Positions 52,026 through 64,000 of a stretch of DNA of 64,000 nt are shown here, piece after piece. How positions within the stretch are numbered: position 1 is the first letter of the stretch; the number at the start of each line of letters is the position of its first letter. Source of the DNA: Theristus sp. LFF4_11 (taxonomy: Eukaryota > Nematoda > Chromadorea > Monhysterida > Xyalidae); NCBI GenBank assembly GCA_030248135.1, contig JASANC010002855.1:1-64000 (forward strand), in the 5' to 3' direction. A program made the position numbers and the translations under genes. The notes under the pieces are model-generated. The model did no database searches and had not been told where the DNA came from. It saw only the letters and a program-made list of their open reading frames with translations.

Positions 52026-53473
52026 TCATGCGCGAAGACCACACAAAAACATTGCGGTAGCAGAAGCGGGCGTGCTGCGCGGGCGCAATGCAGCTGGTGG
52101 TGCGAGTTCGACCGACTCGAGGTAATCGCGTCCCGGATATCGCACGAGCGGGTTCGGCCCGCCGTCGCGGCCGACGACCGCAAAGAGATCGCAGATCTTC
52201 CACCGGTGGTCGTAGGTGACGGCGCGGCAGATCCACGGCGAGTGGCTGTTCTGGTGCCAGGCGCAGTTGCGCAGGCACTGCTCGCACGTGACGCCCGGCT
52301 CGCGGTCGAACATGATCGCGTTGCTGACGACGCATTGCGCGCGGTGGCGGAACATCTTCGTGTCTGCGACAAACACAAACCGTGCCACTGTGGCTTGTAC
52401 GCTCTGCTACAGCAAATCCTGTGTTTCTGGTTTTTTATCTGTTGAATAATAAAAAAATGGTTGCACTCAACATTGAAGAACGGCATTATTCTCCAGTTCT
52501 CCACTGGTTACTGAAAAAATGTTAAGAACTACATACTGTTGCATTCGCACAGCGGTTGTTTCACGCCGAATGTGCACACTAACATGCGCATTAGGTTGGC
52601 GAGCCATAAAAGTTCAGCATTGTTTTCAAAAATAACTACTAATTACCAGAGAACATGTTCAACTTGTGCACTCGAAATGCCATTATTTAGAGAGACTTTA
52701 TTTGATCAAGCTGACCGATTTGACATTTGCCCTCCGGTTTTTCGTTCACGTTGCACTGCTCCTTTGGCGGTTGCAATGCTGGTGGTTGAGGTGCCGGCGA
52801 AACGGCAGGCGACGGCGGCGGCGGTAGTGGAGGCGGTGGGTGGAATGCGGGAGCGGGCGGCGCAGGAGGCTGCAGGAATGCGTTGCTGTTGCCGGATGGC
52901 GGCGCACGGCCGAACTCGTTGGACACTGGCGGCGCCACCGAGGGCGCACGGATCCACTGAACGCCGGGCGGGTTGAAGCCGGGCGCGTGTCCCGTCGGAA
53001 AACCGGCCGGCCACTCGAACGAGCCGACACCGGGTGGCGCAATGCCCGGCGGATGCGGCGAACCCTGCAGTGCCACCGCAGTCACGTTGTTTTACATTTG
53101 AACGCTTTTGTCCTGCACTGCAATGATTGCTTCACAATTTCACTGACACAAATTCGTGGACAGCTGCATTATTCTTTTTTGACAACCACTGACACATTAG
53201 GCACTGCAAAACTGTGAAAACTTTGAGTGCGTGTGTCACCAATTTCAAAGGGCGCAAGTTATTCGTTACTTTTCAGCCAAGCATAATTGCAAAACGTAAT
53301 ACTTCTCCTCCGTTGCCGATCCCTGAACCAATTGCTGACAGGATTATTGAGTTGCCACCGATCGTCGAAAAAATGCCCTGGCCCCCGAGCTTCGGACGGG
53401 CGATGGTCGGCTCGGCGAATTGTCCGAACACGTTTTCGGCGAGAATGCCAAAAATTAGAAACTTTGCAAGCAT
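52026..53473 (-). CDS. Secreted proline-rich PAN/apple-like protein 1
   Basis: Three exons, 285 aa, all in phase: 53473-53303 (ATG; signal peptide MLAKFLIFGILAENVFGQFA), 53064-52716 (proline-rich: PPAPPAPAFHPPPPLPPPPS), 52363-52026 (PAN-like domain, stop TGA). The domain has CVVSNAIMFDREPGVTCEQC, a further C..HQNSHSPWIC, RAVTYDHRWKICDL and RYPGRDYLES. The CxxC and CDL cysteines are the pattern of nematode PAN/apple modules, which mediate protein or carbohydrate contacts outside the cell. A tandem paralogue lies at 56989-59769 with the same phase-1 intron just before the PAN exon. GC-rich, with codons unlike the AT-rich CAPS exons. A role in cuticle or matrix is inference. Confidence 0.85.
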
Positions 53474-54780
53474 CTTTGGATTTCTAGAAATCGAGTCGGA
53501 AGCCACATAATGTTTTATAGAAATGTTCGAATAACATTCTTGACACAAACAACGGCCTTCAAACTGATTCGAGTTCTGAACATTTACCTCCGGGAATCTT
53601 TCAAACGATTTTCAAAATAAATCGGTACAAATACCTACCCCAGAAAGTAAAAAACGAGTAAAAATTTGATTCCGATTGTTTCTTTGTTATGTAATGTTCA
53701 GAGAATCACAACTTAAATTTGAAAACGGTTTGGCTTTTCATGCGCAATATTGATGTCTGTGCAAAGTACACACGGCCAGTATTATTTTTTTCATTTTTAA
53801 CACGAGATCTCCGCAAAATGTCATGACCTTTCATGTTTCACATTTCGGTTTATGGAGCAAACAACGTGCAATTACTTTCGGTGCGTGTATGTTAGGCGTG
53901 TCGGTAGTCAGCGTGGGGACCAAACAAAACGATTGACTTTGCGGTGAATGTTTGCATGACGATGTCGGCATACCTTCGTGCTGTGCGATTTCCGCGTGCA
54001 CACATTTTTCTTTTTTGTCTTAAACACCTGTACAACACCGCATGGAAGGCGTGATATTATGTAACCATTATGCTGATGAGCCAGAAACAAATTTCATGTG
54101 TTTATTTTCCGGTTAAGAAAAGAAAATACTGCGACTTGCCTTCTTTTCTTTGCTCCTTCTTAGTCTCTGAAAACTGCCAAAAGTTAACAAACATATTGGT
54201 ATGTACGTGTACTATCGATGGGATATCAATCGCTCTGTGTGTAGCGATAAATAGACGCGGCGTTGAATGGCGTTTACGTAACAACGTTCGATTTAGTTGC
54301 GCGCATGGTTTTCCATTGTCGTCTCGCACAGAAGTTGATGTCTTGTTACGTATTTTTTTCGACCTTTCTGAAGTTCAAATAGTGCAATGAAGATTCAGCA
54401 ACAGTGGGCCTAATAACCCACTTTCTTTGTCGTTGTTGGATTGTGTGAAGTTTTTAAATAAACAAGAAAAGACTCGCTTTTATTGCGAAGTTATTGTTAT
54501 TTTTTATTGCCACGATTGAAAATGTTTGTATAATTTTGATCATTCAACGCAGTTTGCAGGGTTATCACCCAACTTTTTTGAAATTTTTAATCATTTTTTT
54601 TTGAATTGTCAAAATTTAAAAGTCCGTTTTTAAAACGCTTCGATCTGGCGACTGCATTAATGTCTGAAGCTGAAATTTGATGAACGAACGAACTGTGATT
54701 TTTGGCAATGTTTTCAGCCAGTTTCTGAAGCTAACCCAGAAAAGCGCACAGAACGCCATCGAGTAGGGTGCCCATCGAGT
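53474..54780. other. Spacer upstream of PAN protein 1, no gene recognised
   Basis: AT-rich, presumed promoter of PAN protein 1 near 53474. No exon or repeat recognised; short frames at 54070-54390 have no support. Confidence 0.45.
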
Positions 54781-54784
54781 TTTT

Positions 54785-54880
54785 TTTGTCATTAAGTGCC
54801 TATACACCCCTCGGCGGGGCTCGCGATCCCCGAGCGCATAGACAAGAGTCTAACGCGCTACCACCCAGGCAACGATGGTG
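54785..54880 (-). repeat. tRNA-derived SINE head
   Basis: The reverse complement reads as the A-box/B-box half of a tRNA: GGTGGTAGCGCGTTAGACTC, a short anticodon-like arm, then GGGGATCGCGAGCCCCGCC forming a good T-stem, followed by GAGGGGTGTATA. The right-hand part matches 6937-6965. The acceptor stem does not pair, so this is a SINE rather than a functional tRNA gene. Confidence 0.6.
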
Positions 54881-55099
54881 ACATACAATCCGCTCGGCGT
54901 TGCGTCGAGAGCTGCATGGCAGTGGTCATATGGCTGCTTTTCCTGCGAGCTCCGCAAAAATGGTACGTTTTTAGCGCCGCTGTATGTAAGGCGGATGCCA
55001 GGGAGCACCTGCCGGGATACCGAGGAGCTCAGCTGCCTCAGCTTCCGCCAGAGGCGCGCACCACTCCCCATATCGCGCAGTTGCATGTCCAATTCCAAA

Positions 55100-55450
55100 A
55101 ACTTCTAATGCCGACAGTGTGAACGATTATAGACCGATATCATTGTTGCCGTTGTGCGAGAAAATGCGTTCGTGTGCCATTTGAAATGCATTCTAAACCG
55201 CTTTATTGAATCGCGTCTCTCCGCCGAATCAGTTCGCGTTCAAAAAAAACAGTAGTACTACCGATGCATTGAAACGTTTGGATACTGTTGTATGTAAGAA
55301 TCTTGATCAGTCGACCAATGTTACTGGTGTGCGTGTTCTTCGATCTATCAAAAGCAGTCGATTCTGTTCCACATCGTTCGCTGCTTAGATCCCTGCACGA
55401 AACCTACCAACTGCCGGCCACTCTAACCAAACTCTTACACAACTTACCTC
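55100..55450 (+). pseudogene. Non-LTR retrotransposon reverse transcriptase fragment
   Basis: Reads DYRPISLLPLCEK (about 55125-55163), then NQFAFKKNSSTTDAL, then, in another frame after about 55325, FFDLSKAVDSVPHRSLLRSL. These are the conserved N-terminal and first catalytic-block motifs of LINE-type reverse transcriptases; the usual FDTVDH is degenerate. At least two frame changes and in-frame stops show it is a dead fragment. The endonuclease and the YxDD block are absent. Confidence 0.85.
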
Positions 55451-56988
55451 TCGGGCCGCACGAAGCTGGTTCGACACACCCACAGCGAGAAACAGAAAAC
55501 AAATCACAAAATCAAATGCAAGCGCGGAAGATCAAAAAATTAATGGAACACAATCGGCAGACGACTTGTTGAATCCGCCTGCCTCTCTCTTTCCAACACT
55601 GAATAAAAACTTAATTGCATAAAGCGAGACAAAAAAAAGAAAAAGGATGATGTGAAGTTCACAACGCCGATCAGTTAAAAAGAAAACAACACCTAATGAA
55701 TGGTCTGCTCCCTCCAGGGCCGATGGTAAATTGGGCTCGGGGCAGAACTGCCCGTTTCCACCGGAGTTTGGTACCTTATGGTTTCCGGAACCGGTGCAGT
55801 TACAATAGGCGAAGAAACTTGAACGCATAGTCTCACGTTAACAAGCAAGCATCGGTGTTTAGGGTTACGGTAATAAAAGTTTGTTATTCGGGTATTTGTT
55901 ATTAAATAATAATAATTTGAATTCGGGTGCGCAGTGCGCAAAAGAGTACTTTGGTGCCAAAACGCACGGAAGTTGATAGTAAAATAAACGTTGGAATTTT
56001 CACTTACCTGCAATCACGCCGTCTGTCCTGCAAACTGACATGCCGCCCGCAACAGAGAAACTGCGGGTTGCTTCGATGACCGAAAAGCGATGATTATTTA
56101 GTGGAAGTGGATGTTTGTCCCTGTTATGCTGGCGGCCAAACATAGACTTTAATTTCAAAATCTGTGTTTGCGATCAGATTACACAGTGAATTATCTTCAG
56201 TGAAGGCGTGAACAAAAAACAAACGTTGAGAAAAACTTTAAACCAGCAAACACGCAATTTGCGGTCAACTAAGTTCGGTTTTTACTTGGAAGCGCGGATG
56301 TCTGACGACCAACTTGGTTAACGAAAAGACCAACCAGTTCAGATAATGTGTTTCTTTTTATACGGAAAGAAGCCTCTTTTATCAAAACCTGCAATGCATC
56401 TTTATTAGAACTTCATCTCCAACTAGTCTAGTTGCAACGTCATTCAACAAACAACCATCATGGATCATAACAATAAATCAACAATACCGGTCACTAACAC
56501 ATGGTGCTTCTTGGCAAAATACGGAATGTCTAATGTTTGGTAAGCTGGAAATTTTTCATGACAAAAATGAATATGCAATGAAACAAACAATGCTTCGATG
56601 GAATGATCAAAATCTAACTGAACGGTAAGTTAAAACTAGCATACCTGCGCACTTGTAAACAACCGTGTTGTAAAAAAAATAAAAAAATTCACAAAACCTA
56701 GCACAAAACCAGAGTGAAACCACCTTAACCAGTTGCCAACACCGTGTGACAAGAATCTCAAAAACATCCGAAAAACCGCAACCGAAACCGGTGGCGCGAA
56801 AAACACCGCAAAAATTCAAAAGAACTTAGCCCAAAGAGTACTTGTATGCATACACATTGCAAGTCTCCTCATAATACAGCTCAAGCCCAAAATTTTATTG
56901 AAAACCGCACCGCAAGACCGAATTTGGCGGTGTTTTTTTCCACACGGTATCTTGATACAGTACGGTGGAACGAGCGAATCGCGGGCGA
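55451..56988. other. Spacer between LINE fragment and PAN protein 2
   Basis: A minus-strand frame at 55830-55693 (SSPIVTAPVPETIRYQTPVE then an end REQTIH) follows an acceptor-like TTCAAG and looks like a possible proline/serine-rich C-terminus. But part of it (CCAAACTCCGGTGG) is shared with repeats at 6630 and 28140, so I do not call a gene. The rest is AT-rich without recognised features; the part next to 56988 should be the 3' UTR of PAN protein 2. Confidence 0.35.
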
Positions 56989-59769
56989 TCATCGTATGCG
57001 CAGCAGGAAGTCCTTGCCGGGGAATCTGACGAGCGGCACAGCGGGCGCCTCAACGACGCTCTCGGTGTAGAGGTCGCAGATGCCCCAGCGGTGGTCGAAC
57101 GTGACCGCGCGGCATTGCGGCACGTCGCGGCACTTGCGCAGACACAGCGCACAGGTGCCGCCGACCAGACGGTCGAACATCACGGCCGCACGCACCGCGC
57201 ACTGCGGCTTGAACGCCCAGTTGTCCGGCTCTGCGGGTGCGAAATGAGTGTTACCAATGACAGCAGATGACGCTAACCGCTTTGAAATAATACACCGTCA
57301 GATTCGAAAAAGGAAAACCGGCAGATTGTTACAGCACTAACAATTGTTATCCAAGGTGGCCCTGTGTGGCAAAACCAACGAGATCTTTTTCCCAATTAAT
57401 GTTCCGAAAAACCGACCATAGTCACATTGTCCTCGCGGTTGGTCGGAATCCGGGCAGGCGGAATCAATTGGATACTGCGGCAGACTGTCGATTGCCGTTT
57501 TTGGTTTCGGTTGCGTTGGTGGCGGCACGTTTCGTCGCGTTTTCGGTGCGCCACGCGACCAGAACGAGTGCGGCGAGAGGAGATCGAGGTCTTGCAGCGG
57601 CGGCGGCGGCGGCACTTGCGGCGGCAGCAGTTTTGGCGCCGGCTTCGGCAGCGGCAGCGCTTCGGCGGGCTTCACCGCGGGCGCTGGCGGCTTCGGCGGC
57701 GGTGCCGATGGCGGCTCTGGCGGTTTGGTTAGCGGTGTGTTTGCTGCCGTCGAGGCGGTGACGGGCGTCGGAGGCGGCGTGCTCACGATCGGCGGTAATG
57801 GTCCGTGCAACGCTGGCACAGGCCCGCCGATTGGTGGCACGACCACATTCGGTTGCATGTACGTCCTCAGCGGTAGTTCCGGCGGCCCGTCGTAATAGTC
57901 GAATGGAGCGGCGAATGGCGGCAGTGGCGGCGGGGGCGCTCGGAAAATGGGGCGACGCGCGCGGATGCGTCGCAGCCACGGTCGGCGGCGTCGCAGCCAG
58001 AACGGGCGTGGCCGTCGACCGCGAATCCGGTAGAGGGGACGCGGCGGGGACGCTTCGTCGGCCACCAAGTACAGCGGTGTCGGCGACTCCTCGTCAATGT
58101 CAACCAGCTCGACCGAGCCTGCATACAACGGCGGCACGACAGACGGCGGCTTCGGGCGTTGCGACGGCGGTCGTATGACGTCATATCCATTCGGTTTTGG
58201 CAAAACGGAAGGCGCAGGCGATACTGGTGGTGGTTGTGGAGGTGGGGGCAAGGGTTGTGGTGGCGGTAGCGGTGGCGGAGGCGGTGGGGGTGGTGGCGGC
58301 GGTGGCGACACTGGTGCTGGTGGGTTCGGCCGCTGTGCGGGTGGCTGGATAACAGGTGATGGCTGCGTAAACGGTCTGGGAAGGGGCGGGCCGTACGGTT
58401 GTGGAGGTGGGGGCAGAATGGGTTCTGAAGGGGGTGGGTATTGTGGAAGCGGAGGTGGCAGACGGGGAGGGGGAGGGACAGACGAAACAGAAGGAGGCGG
58501 AGGTAGGGGCGGGGCAACAACCGGTGCTGGCTGATACGGTCTCACACTTGGAGGTCGGATAATCTGCGGCGAAGGAACAGGCAGTGGAGGTTCCTGTGGG
58601 GGTGGTGGAGGTGGCGGTGGTAGTGGAGGTGGTGGTGGATAGAACGGCTGTGGTGGGGGAAGAGGCTTCCCCCAGTGGTACTTGGGAGCTGTTGGGTCAG
58701 CGGGCAGGGGTTCTGCTGGTGGGGGAAGTGGTGCAGGCGGTTGTGGCCTTTGTGCTGGCGGGTTGATGATGTCGTGTGGTGGTACGGGTGCGTATGGACG
58801 TTGTGCCGGAGCATCAATGACTCCGTAGTTTGGCGGTGGCGGTGGCGGTGGCGGTGGCGGTGGCGGTGGCGGCAGTAGCGGCTTTGGATGGTCGATCAGC
58901 GGATGACCTGGAGAACCGCCGACAGCACGAATGTGAGGCTCTGGTGACAGAAGCAACAGGAAGCTCTGAAACGGGGTGCTATTTGTAATTAAAATTGTAA
59001 ACTGTAAATGCGCTTGTAAATTTGATTGATTGGGATGGGTCATGGGATTGAATGCGATGGATGATAGTTTAATTTGAAAACACGCAATGGACTCAAGAGA
59101 CATAGGCACGTCATTATTTATTGGCCGCTTTGCCGCTTTTGGTAAGTCACATGTCATGATACCAAACCCTTGCCACAGTGTGGTGGTCGCTTTTGTGTTT
59201 GCGGTGTATAGACCGCATTCCTACAACCTCCATCACCGGTTGCACGGGTCATTATTGTTCAACAATCACCGTCGCTTGATTGCCGAACGGCTCGGTTAGT
59301 TCGTCGAGGTCGATGGTCAGCAGATTCTGCGTGCGTTCCTTGATTGCCAACGGCGGAATCAAGACCGGCGGTCGCGGCAGCGCCGGCGGGGGCAGCGGGC
59401 TGAGGTTGCGTCTGAGTTTCGTCGCCTCGCCGAGAAACGACGTGAATTCGCTGCGATAGAACTCGGCGGGCGTTCGCGGTTTTGGCGTGACGGGATGGAA
59501 CGGACCAACGGGCACGGTCGGATACGCCCCGATCACGTCGTCAGGGGCGATGGCGAACTGAAACGAACTTTGGATGAAATGTTTGACATTTTATTTATTG
59601 ACTCTTGCACGAACATTTACCACTTTTGGTGCCTAAGAGTGTGAAAAAGACCGCCATATAAAAAAATTAATCACAATTACCTAAAAGCAGAAAAAACACA
59701 CACCGATAAAGCAGCCACAGCCGCAAGCAGGCCGCTTATCCTGGCCCAGCGTAAGTCTTCCAATCGCAT
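56989..59769 (-). CDS. Secreted proline-rich PAN/apple-like protein 2
   Basis: Four exons, 714 aa, all in phase: 59769-59704 (ATG; hydrophobic ISGLLAAVAALS signal), 59557-59270, 58965-57417 (1549 nt), 57230-56989 with TGA. Exon 3 encodes about 500 residues of proline-rich sequence with recurring PPAQRP, PPSQRPKPP and PPSVRPYQP units and a basic RRRRP patch. The last exon is the PAN-like domain: CAVRAAVMFDRLVGGTCALC, LRKCRDVPQCRAVTFDHRWG, ICDLY, then RFPGKDFLLRIR. Same architecture and same phase-1 last intron as protein 1, so they are tandem duplicates differing mainly in the length of the proline region. Large antisense frames opposite exon 3 are shadows of the GC-rich repeat. Extracellular structural function is inferred. 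Confidence 0.88.
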
Positions 59770-62700
59770 TCTGAAAGATACAAATCGGGTTTCGAAACCG
59801 AACAATTTGAAGACAAACAGAGATCCTAAATAATTTTTAAGAGAACTGCTATACATAGAGGCCGTGTGCATCTGATTCGGACAGCACTGAAACAAAGATC
59901 GGGAGGGTTACTCTGTTCCATCTTTATACATCTACCATGGGAATGGACTTTTAGTGCAAATATCTGGTTTTACGCAATGCATTTACGTGATCGAAGGTCA
60001 TGATAAAGAACGGAATTTTTTTCACCGAAAGTTCGATAACGCGTATCCAGTCCGATGTTTTCTGATTTCGAGAAAAGTCAAACTGCATTTTAAAACTAGT
60101 GTCCTGCCTGAGTGCATCATCATCGTTTTTAACGAATTTATCTAACCTTTGTGTTGTGCAACTTGCAGATGCACACGTCTGCAACACCGGAAAATTGGTG
60201 TGCTGACCTTTGCATTTGCCAGGTGCTGTGTGTTTGTTGTACCGTACACTACGTCCCGTGCACCACCTAAAATCACATTTCGCAAACAAACAAATTCACA
60301 TATTCTTCCTCTTCGGCATCATTATTGTTCATGATAGTTTTCCACATGCACTGTACATAGTTGTTGTCTCTCATCCCGTTTTTTTAAAACAATGCGCCGT
60401 TAAAATCACGTTACTTTAGTCAATTTGTGTCATGTTCGCGTGTAGCAGGATTTTTACAGGCACGTGGCGGTTGGAAACGCGAATTAAACCAACTGTTGAG
60501 AACATTTACGTGTTTCATAAACAACAACAAAATGCGGTATGGGTCTCTATGATTGTTTGCCCGTTTTTAGTTTTTATAATCAATATATCACAATATGCAA
60601 CGCAATAGCTGCTCAAACATATAATGATTATTACATGGCCGTGTCGTTGTAGAACAATGTTCCCATAAATCGGGCGCAAAAAAGTGGCTGTGGTCGGTGA
60701 TTTCAAGCAAGAAGAAATAATGTCAAATGTGTTTTGGTGATGACATTTAGCGCCGTCGGTCAACCGCGCGTAATTCATCAACGCTAATATGTTGACGCGT
60801 TTGAACAGGCAGATTGTTTTGTTTCACCAAAACCGGCAGCTCGAATTAATATTTTGAATACGTTATTTGTGTTTTTTTCGTTACTGTACATGACTTTTAC
60901 AGAGGAGAGTTTAAAGAACACGAGAATGGATCTTTTCAGAAAATTCGGGAAATTTTGGAAATAATTCCGGCGATTTCATGAGCCTTTGTTTTCGGGCACA
61001 GTACACGTTTGGTTTCAGATCGCTTCTTGAAATGGATAAACTTTATGGTCACAATCGGATAAACATGCTGCCGATGACTGGTGGGTGACTGGACATTTCA
61101 GAATGAACATGTTTTTTTGCGCGACAAAACAATACTCTTAATTTTTCCGACGTTTAATGAATATTTACAAAAACTGTACATTAAAAAAGCATTCTGCAGA
61201 ATAGTAATAAACGGAACCTTGTAACCATTACTTTGTCATTAGTTTTTCTTCTTGGTGGACCATTAAGTTTTATGAAGAAGACTTTCCGTTTAATAGCGGT
61301 TATATTCTCTAGCGATGGTTTCTTTTGTTGCGGAATCTTTGTCATGTGAATTCGTGCACTTACTATGATCTTAGTTTTGTTCAGCAGAGTTACTGTTTGC
61401 GAAAAATTTTTACGATCGCAACAAGAAAAAATAACATTAAAAAGTCCATGTTTGATTGCTCCAATAATCGGAATCTTTTATATGTTTTCGCCGGTTTTCT
61501 GTTGATGCGAATTCTCATTGGTGTCAGTCACGAAATAAAGACAAACATTTCACCTTCTTGTCAGAAAGTCCTATTCTTCAATGAATTGACATTCAAAAAC
61601 CTCCATAACCGCTAACTACGGCAAAAAACGTCAATATTCCAGTGTCAATTGTCAATCACGACATATTTCTTTAATGATGCTCGACAATCGACATTACTGC
61701 AGAGATTTGATCAGTGTGCAACGTCTCTTAAATGCGTGATAAAAGGCATCAGGAAAAGAACAAAACGTTTCCACACTTTGCGAAAAGCAGGAAACTACGG
61801 TAAAACGGCTGTATGAACGGCTTGTCGTAGCTGGACCGATCGCAAAACTTACTGCAACTTCTACAAGTATCATGGTCATTTGCAATCACATTTTGGGGTT
61901 GAGTTGTCAGGCGGAAACAAATGTGTAACAGAAGTTGCGGGTATGAAAAGTTGCTGAACCGGACACTTTGTCATCTCATCTCATTTCATTTTCAATAACC
62001 AGCTTTAACTCATCATCAGCACTTGTATTTTCCTACAAGCTAAAGCAGAAACGGCGAAAACGCGAAACTTGATACGCTGCAAAAAGTCGAAATAAAGTTC
62101 GCAACTTTAACAACAGCAATGTGTTTTGTATTGGTGTTAGTGTCAAATTTGACGTTGGTTGGTTGGTTAAAAATATAAACTAGTTGGTTCTTCGTGCTAT
62201 TCTGTTTATTTTTCCCCCTTGCACACACGATTGGGAATTATCTTGGCATTTTTGAAAGATACAACTCCTAGTCTGCGACTGGTATCGCCTTGAAACAAGG
62301 ACTGCGTTATTTATTCGGCCATGTATTTGTATGTAGTGAGAAAAATAAGTCAACAACTTCAACAATACAAGAGTGATACTCAGTATTTTGTTGATTTAAC
62401 ATAGTGGTCACTCAATAAAATGTTGAATGCTGAGTACACAAGAATGTAGTGGTTCGCCAAAAGTCTGTTCAGTGGTTTGTTCAGTAACTACGCATTACAG
62501 AACTGATTGGTTCAATACTGCTGACTCAGCTGATTATTAAAACAGGTGGTTATTAAAAACAATGTGTTGAACATTTTTGTTGATTTGTTTTTTCAGTGCA
62601 TTTACCACGAATGGTCATTTAGGTTATTCCAAAAAACGTTCAGTTCGGTGGCAACAATTTTTTAAATAGTTGTTTCAAGGTGCGCTGGAGTGAACCTGCC

Positions 62701-63677
62701 AGCAGTAAGTGATGATGTTTATCGACCTGAAAACGATTTGCACGGTATGCACCCATTGGTGAAACACGCTGCATTCGAATCAATAAATATGTCGGTTAGG
62801 TAACTTTATCCAGCCCGAAAACGTGTAACGTTTGTGGCATGCAGTATGAAAAACACACGCACACACGAACTGACTGGTTTTGCGGGCTTCTGGCTTGCTG
62901 CATGTTCTGCGCGTACTTTGCAATAAACTTGAAAAACTACTACGACGGATTTGTAAACCGAAATGTCCGGTCACTCCTGATTGTGCGACAGATGTACACA
63001 ACGTTGGGCATGAGCAGCATTTCTCATCTGAACAGTAAGCTCAGTATTTCGAAACGGTCAGCTGGCTGGCAGCAGCGACGTGCGCGCACTCATTTATGCA
63101 AATCCGTGGTCGTTGCACAAAGACGCTGACTCGACACACAGCACACTGTTGCAGTTCCAGCGATGATAAACATTTTTGGGTTCTGTCTGTGTGTCTTTCG
63201 TTTGTCAACCAAATAGCAGTTTCGAGAACGCAAACACGCTTTCGGTGCTATTATTGAGTATACATTATTTGCGATGTTATGTGCGGTTTTCGTCCCATTT
63301 CGAGCGCACACGACAGACACACAGCCACACAACCAACCAACCGCTGTGGTGATGCGTATCTGCAGACACACGGTGCGCTCATTCAGTGTCAGTTTTAACA
63401 TTCAGATCATGTGTGGTTTGTTCTCTGTCTCACCAACCAACTAGCATATTGAAACCTGATAACGCTGTGAGATGTCACGTGGTGTTTTTTTTGGCAATAT
63501 ATGATGCTTTTTTGTACGTTTTCCCCTTTGTACAAATGTAATTTGGTTAACTCTGTGGGACTCTGTTTGTTCAGACAACCATACACTATTCTTTTGCTCG
63601 CTGAAGCAGAATTCTCCAGCATACAATAATCACTGGAAGAGCTTCGGAATGTTTTATTTTTCACTGAAATCCTTGTA
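59770..63677. other. No gene recognised
   Basis: AT-rich sequence with scattered short frames on both strands, none with motifs or convincing splice pairs. It contains a reversed fragment of the GGCCGAATAAATA repeat at 62239-62325. The PAN protein 2 promoter should be at its left edge. Confidence 0.45.
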
Positions 63678-63910
63678 TTGTGGATTTATTCAAACGTGTC
63701 CGGGCTAACGTGACGTCATTTTATTTAAAAACGCCCGTTTGTCAAAGTACAGGCACTAAAATTTCAGTTTGGTGTGACTGATTCGACATTCACCATTTGT
63801 TTACGGGAAGAAATCAGCTAAACGGATAGTCTGGTTTGCTGTGAACGACAAGCGCATGTTTTGCGGCACATGACGTCATATCAGTGGGACACGTTTAAAA
63901 AAATAGGCCA
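63678..63910 (+). mobile_element. MITE family B, copy 3
   Basis: About 233 bp, almost identical to 21192-21424, from TTGTGGATTTATTCAAACG to AAAAAAATAGGCCATA. High identity with a copy 42 kb away indicates recent spread. Confidence 0.88.
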
Positions 63911-64000
63911 TACAGCAGAAAAAAGTGCGGTTGTGACAAATCAAATGTTCCAGAAACGAACATCGATGGTCGGTCAATGTCAACAGTAGATTCAGCGACT

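Noticed and set aside
54785..54880. Functional tRNA gene
   Set aside because: T-arm and D-arm resemble a tRNA but the acceptor stem does not pair and the sequence recurs as a repeat.
57366..58534. Long plus-strand open frames rich in Gly/Arg/Ala opposite PAN protein 2
   Set aside because: They are mirror frames of the CCN-repeat proline exon; the minus strand has signal peptide, in-phase splice sites and a PAN domain.

Overview
This is a eukaryotic, intron-rich, repeat-rich stretch of an invertebrate genome. A nematode is the best guess: exons are short, introns end mostly in (T)TTCAG, and the gene set fits (a SIR-2.1-like sirtuin, an UNC-31/CAPS protein, a degenerin-type channel, CHAT/CDC50 subunits, PAN-domain secreted proteins). 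No bacterial, viral or organellar gene order is present. I rebuilt genes exon by exon from splice signals, reading phase and remembered family motifs; no database search was run.

Layout, left to right. 1-6536: two tandem minus-strand CDC50/TMEM30 genes, the first cut by the window edge. 8281-12429: complete minus-strand sirtuin (10 exons, 663 aa). 12430-17264: a transposon graveyard with three insertions carrying perfect 8-bp target duplications, two of them nested self-insertions forming a long palindrome; one further insertion splits an exon-like segment. 17265-22902: minus-strand DEG/ENaC channel (about 10 exons). 24972-26147: small minus-strand EF-hand protein with a minisatellite in an intron. 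28657-29823: the only clear plus-strand gene, a macrocin-type SAM methyltransferase. 30748-44724: minus-strand CAPS/UNC-31, 36 exons and 1503 aa, every junction in phase. 46944-48400: unidentified coding-like segments beside two copies of a G-rich inverted-repeat element. 48400-52025: mostly no gene, with a TG microsatellite. 52026-53473 and 56989-59769: two minus-strand paralogues, each signal peptide + proline-rich region + C-terminal PAN/apple-like domain, separated by a decayed LINE and a tRNA-derived repeat. 59770-64000: no gene seen.

Functionally the genes are not one pathway. CDC50 (P4-ATPase flippase subunit), CAPS (dense-core vesicle priming) and the DEG/ENaC channel are membrane or neuronal genes; the sirtuin is a nuclear NAD-dependent deacylase; the PAN proteins look extracellular. 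The most distinctive content is the precisely dateable nest of small DNA transposons, two GC-AG introns in CAPS, a run of phase-0 cassette-like exons in the CAPS MUN region, the bacterial-looking methyltransferase, and the PAN/proline-rich tandem pair.
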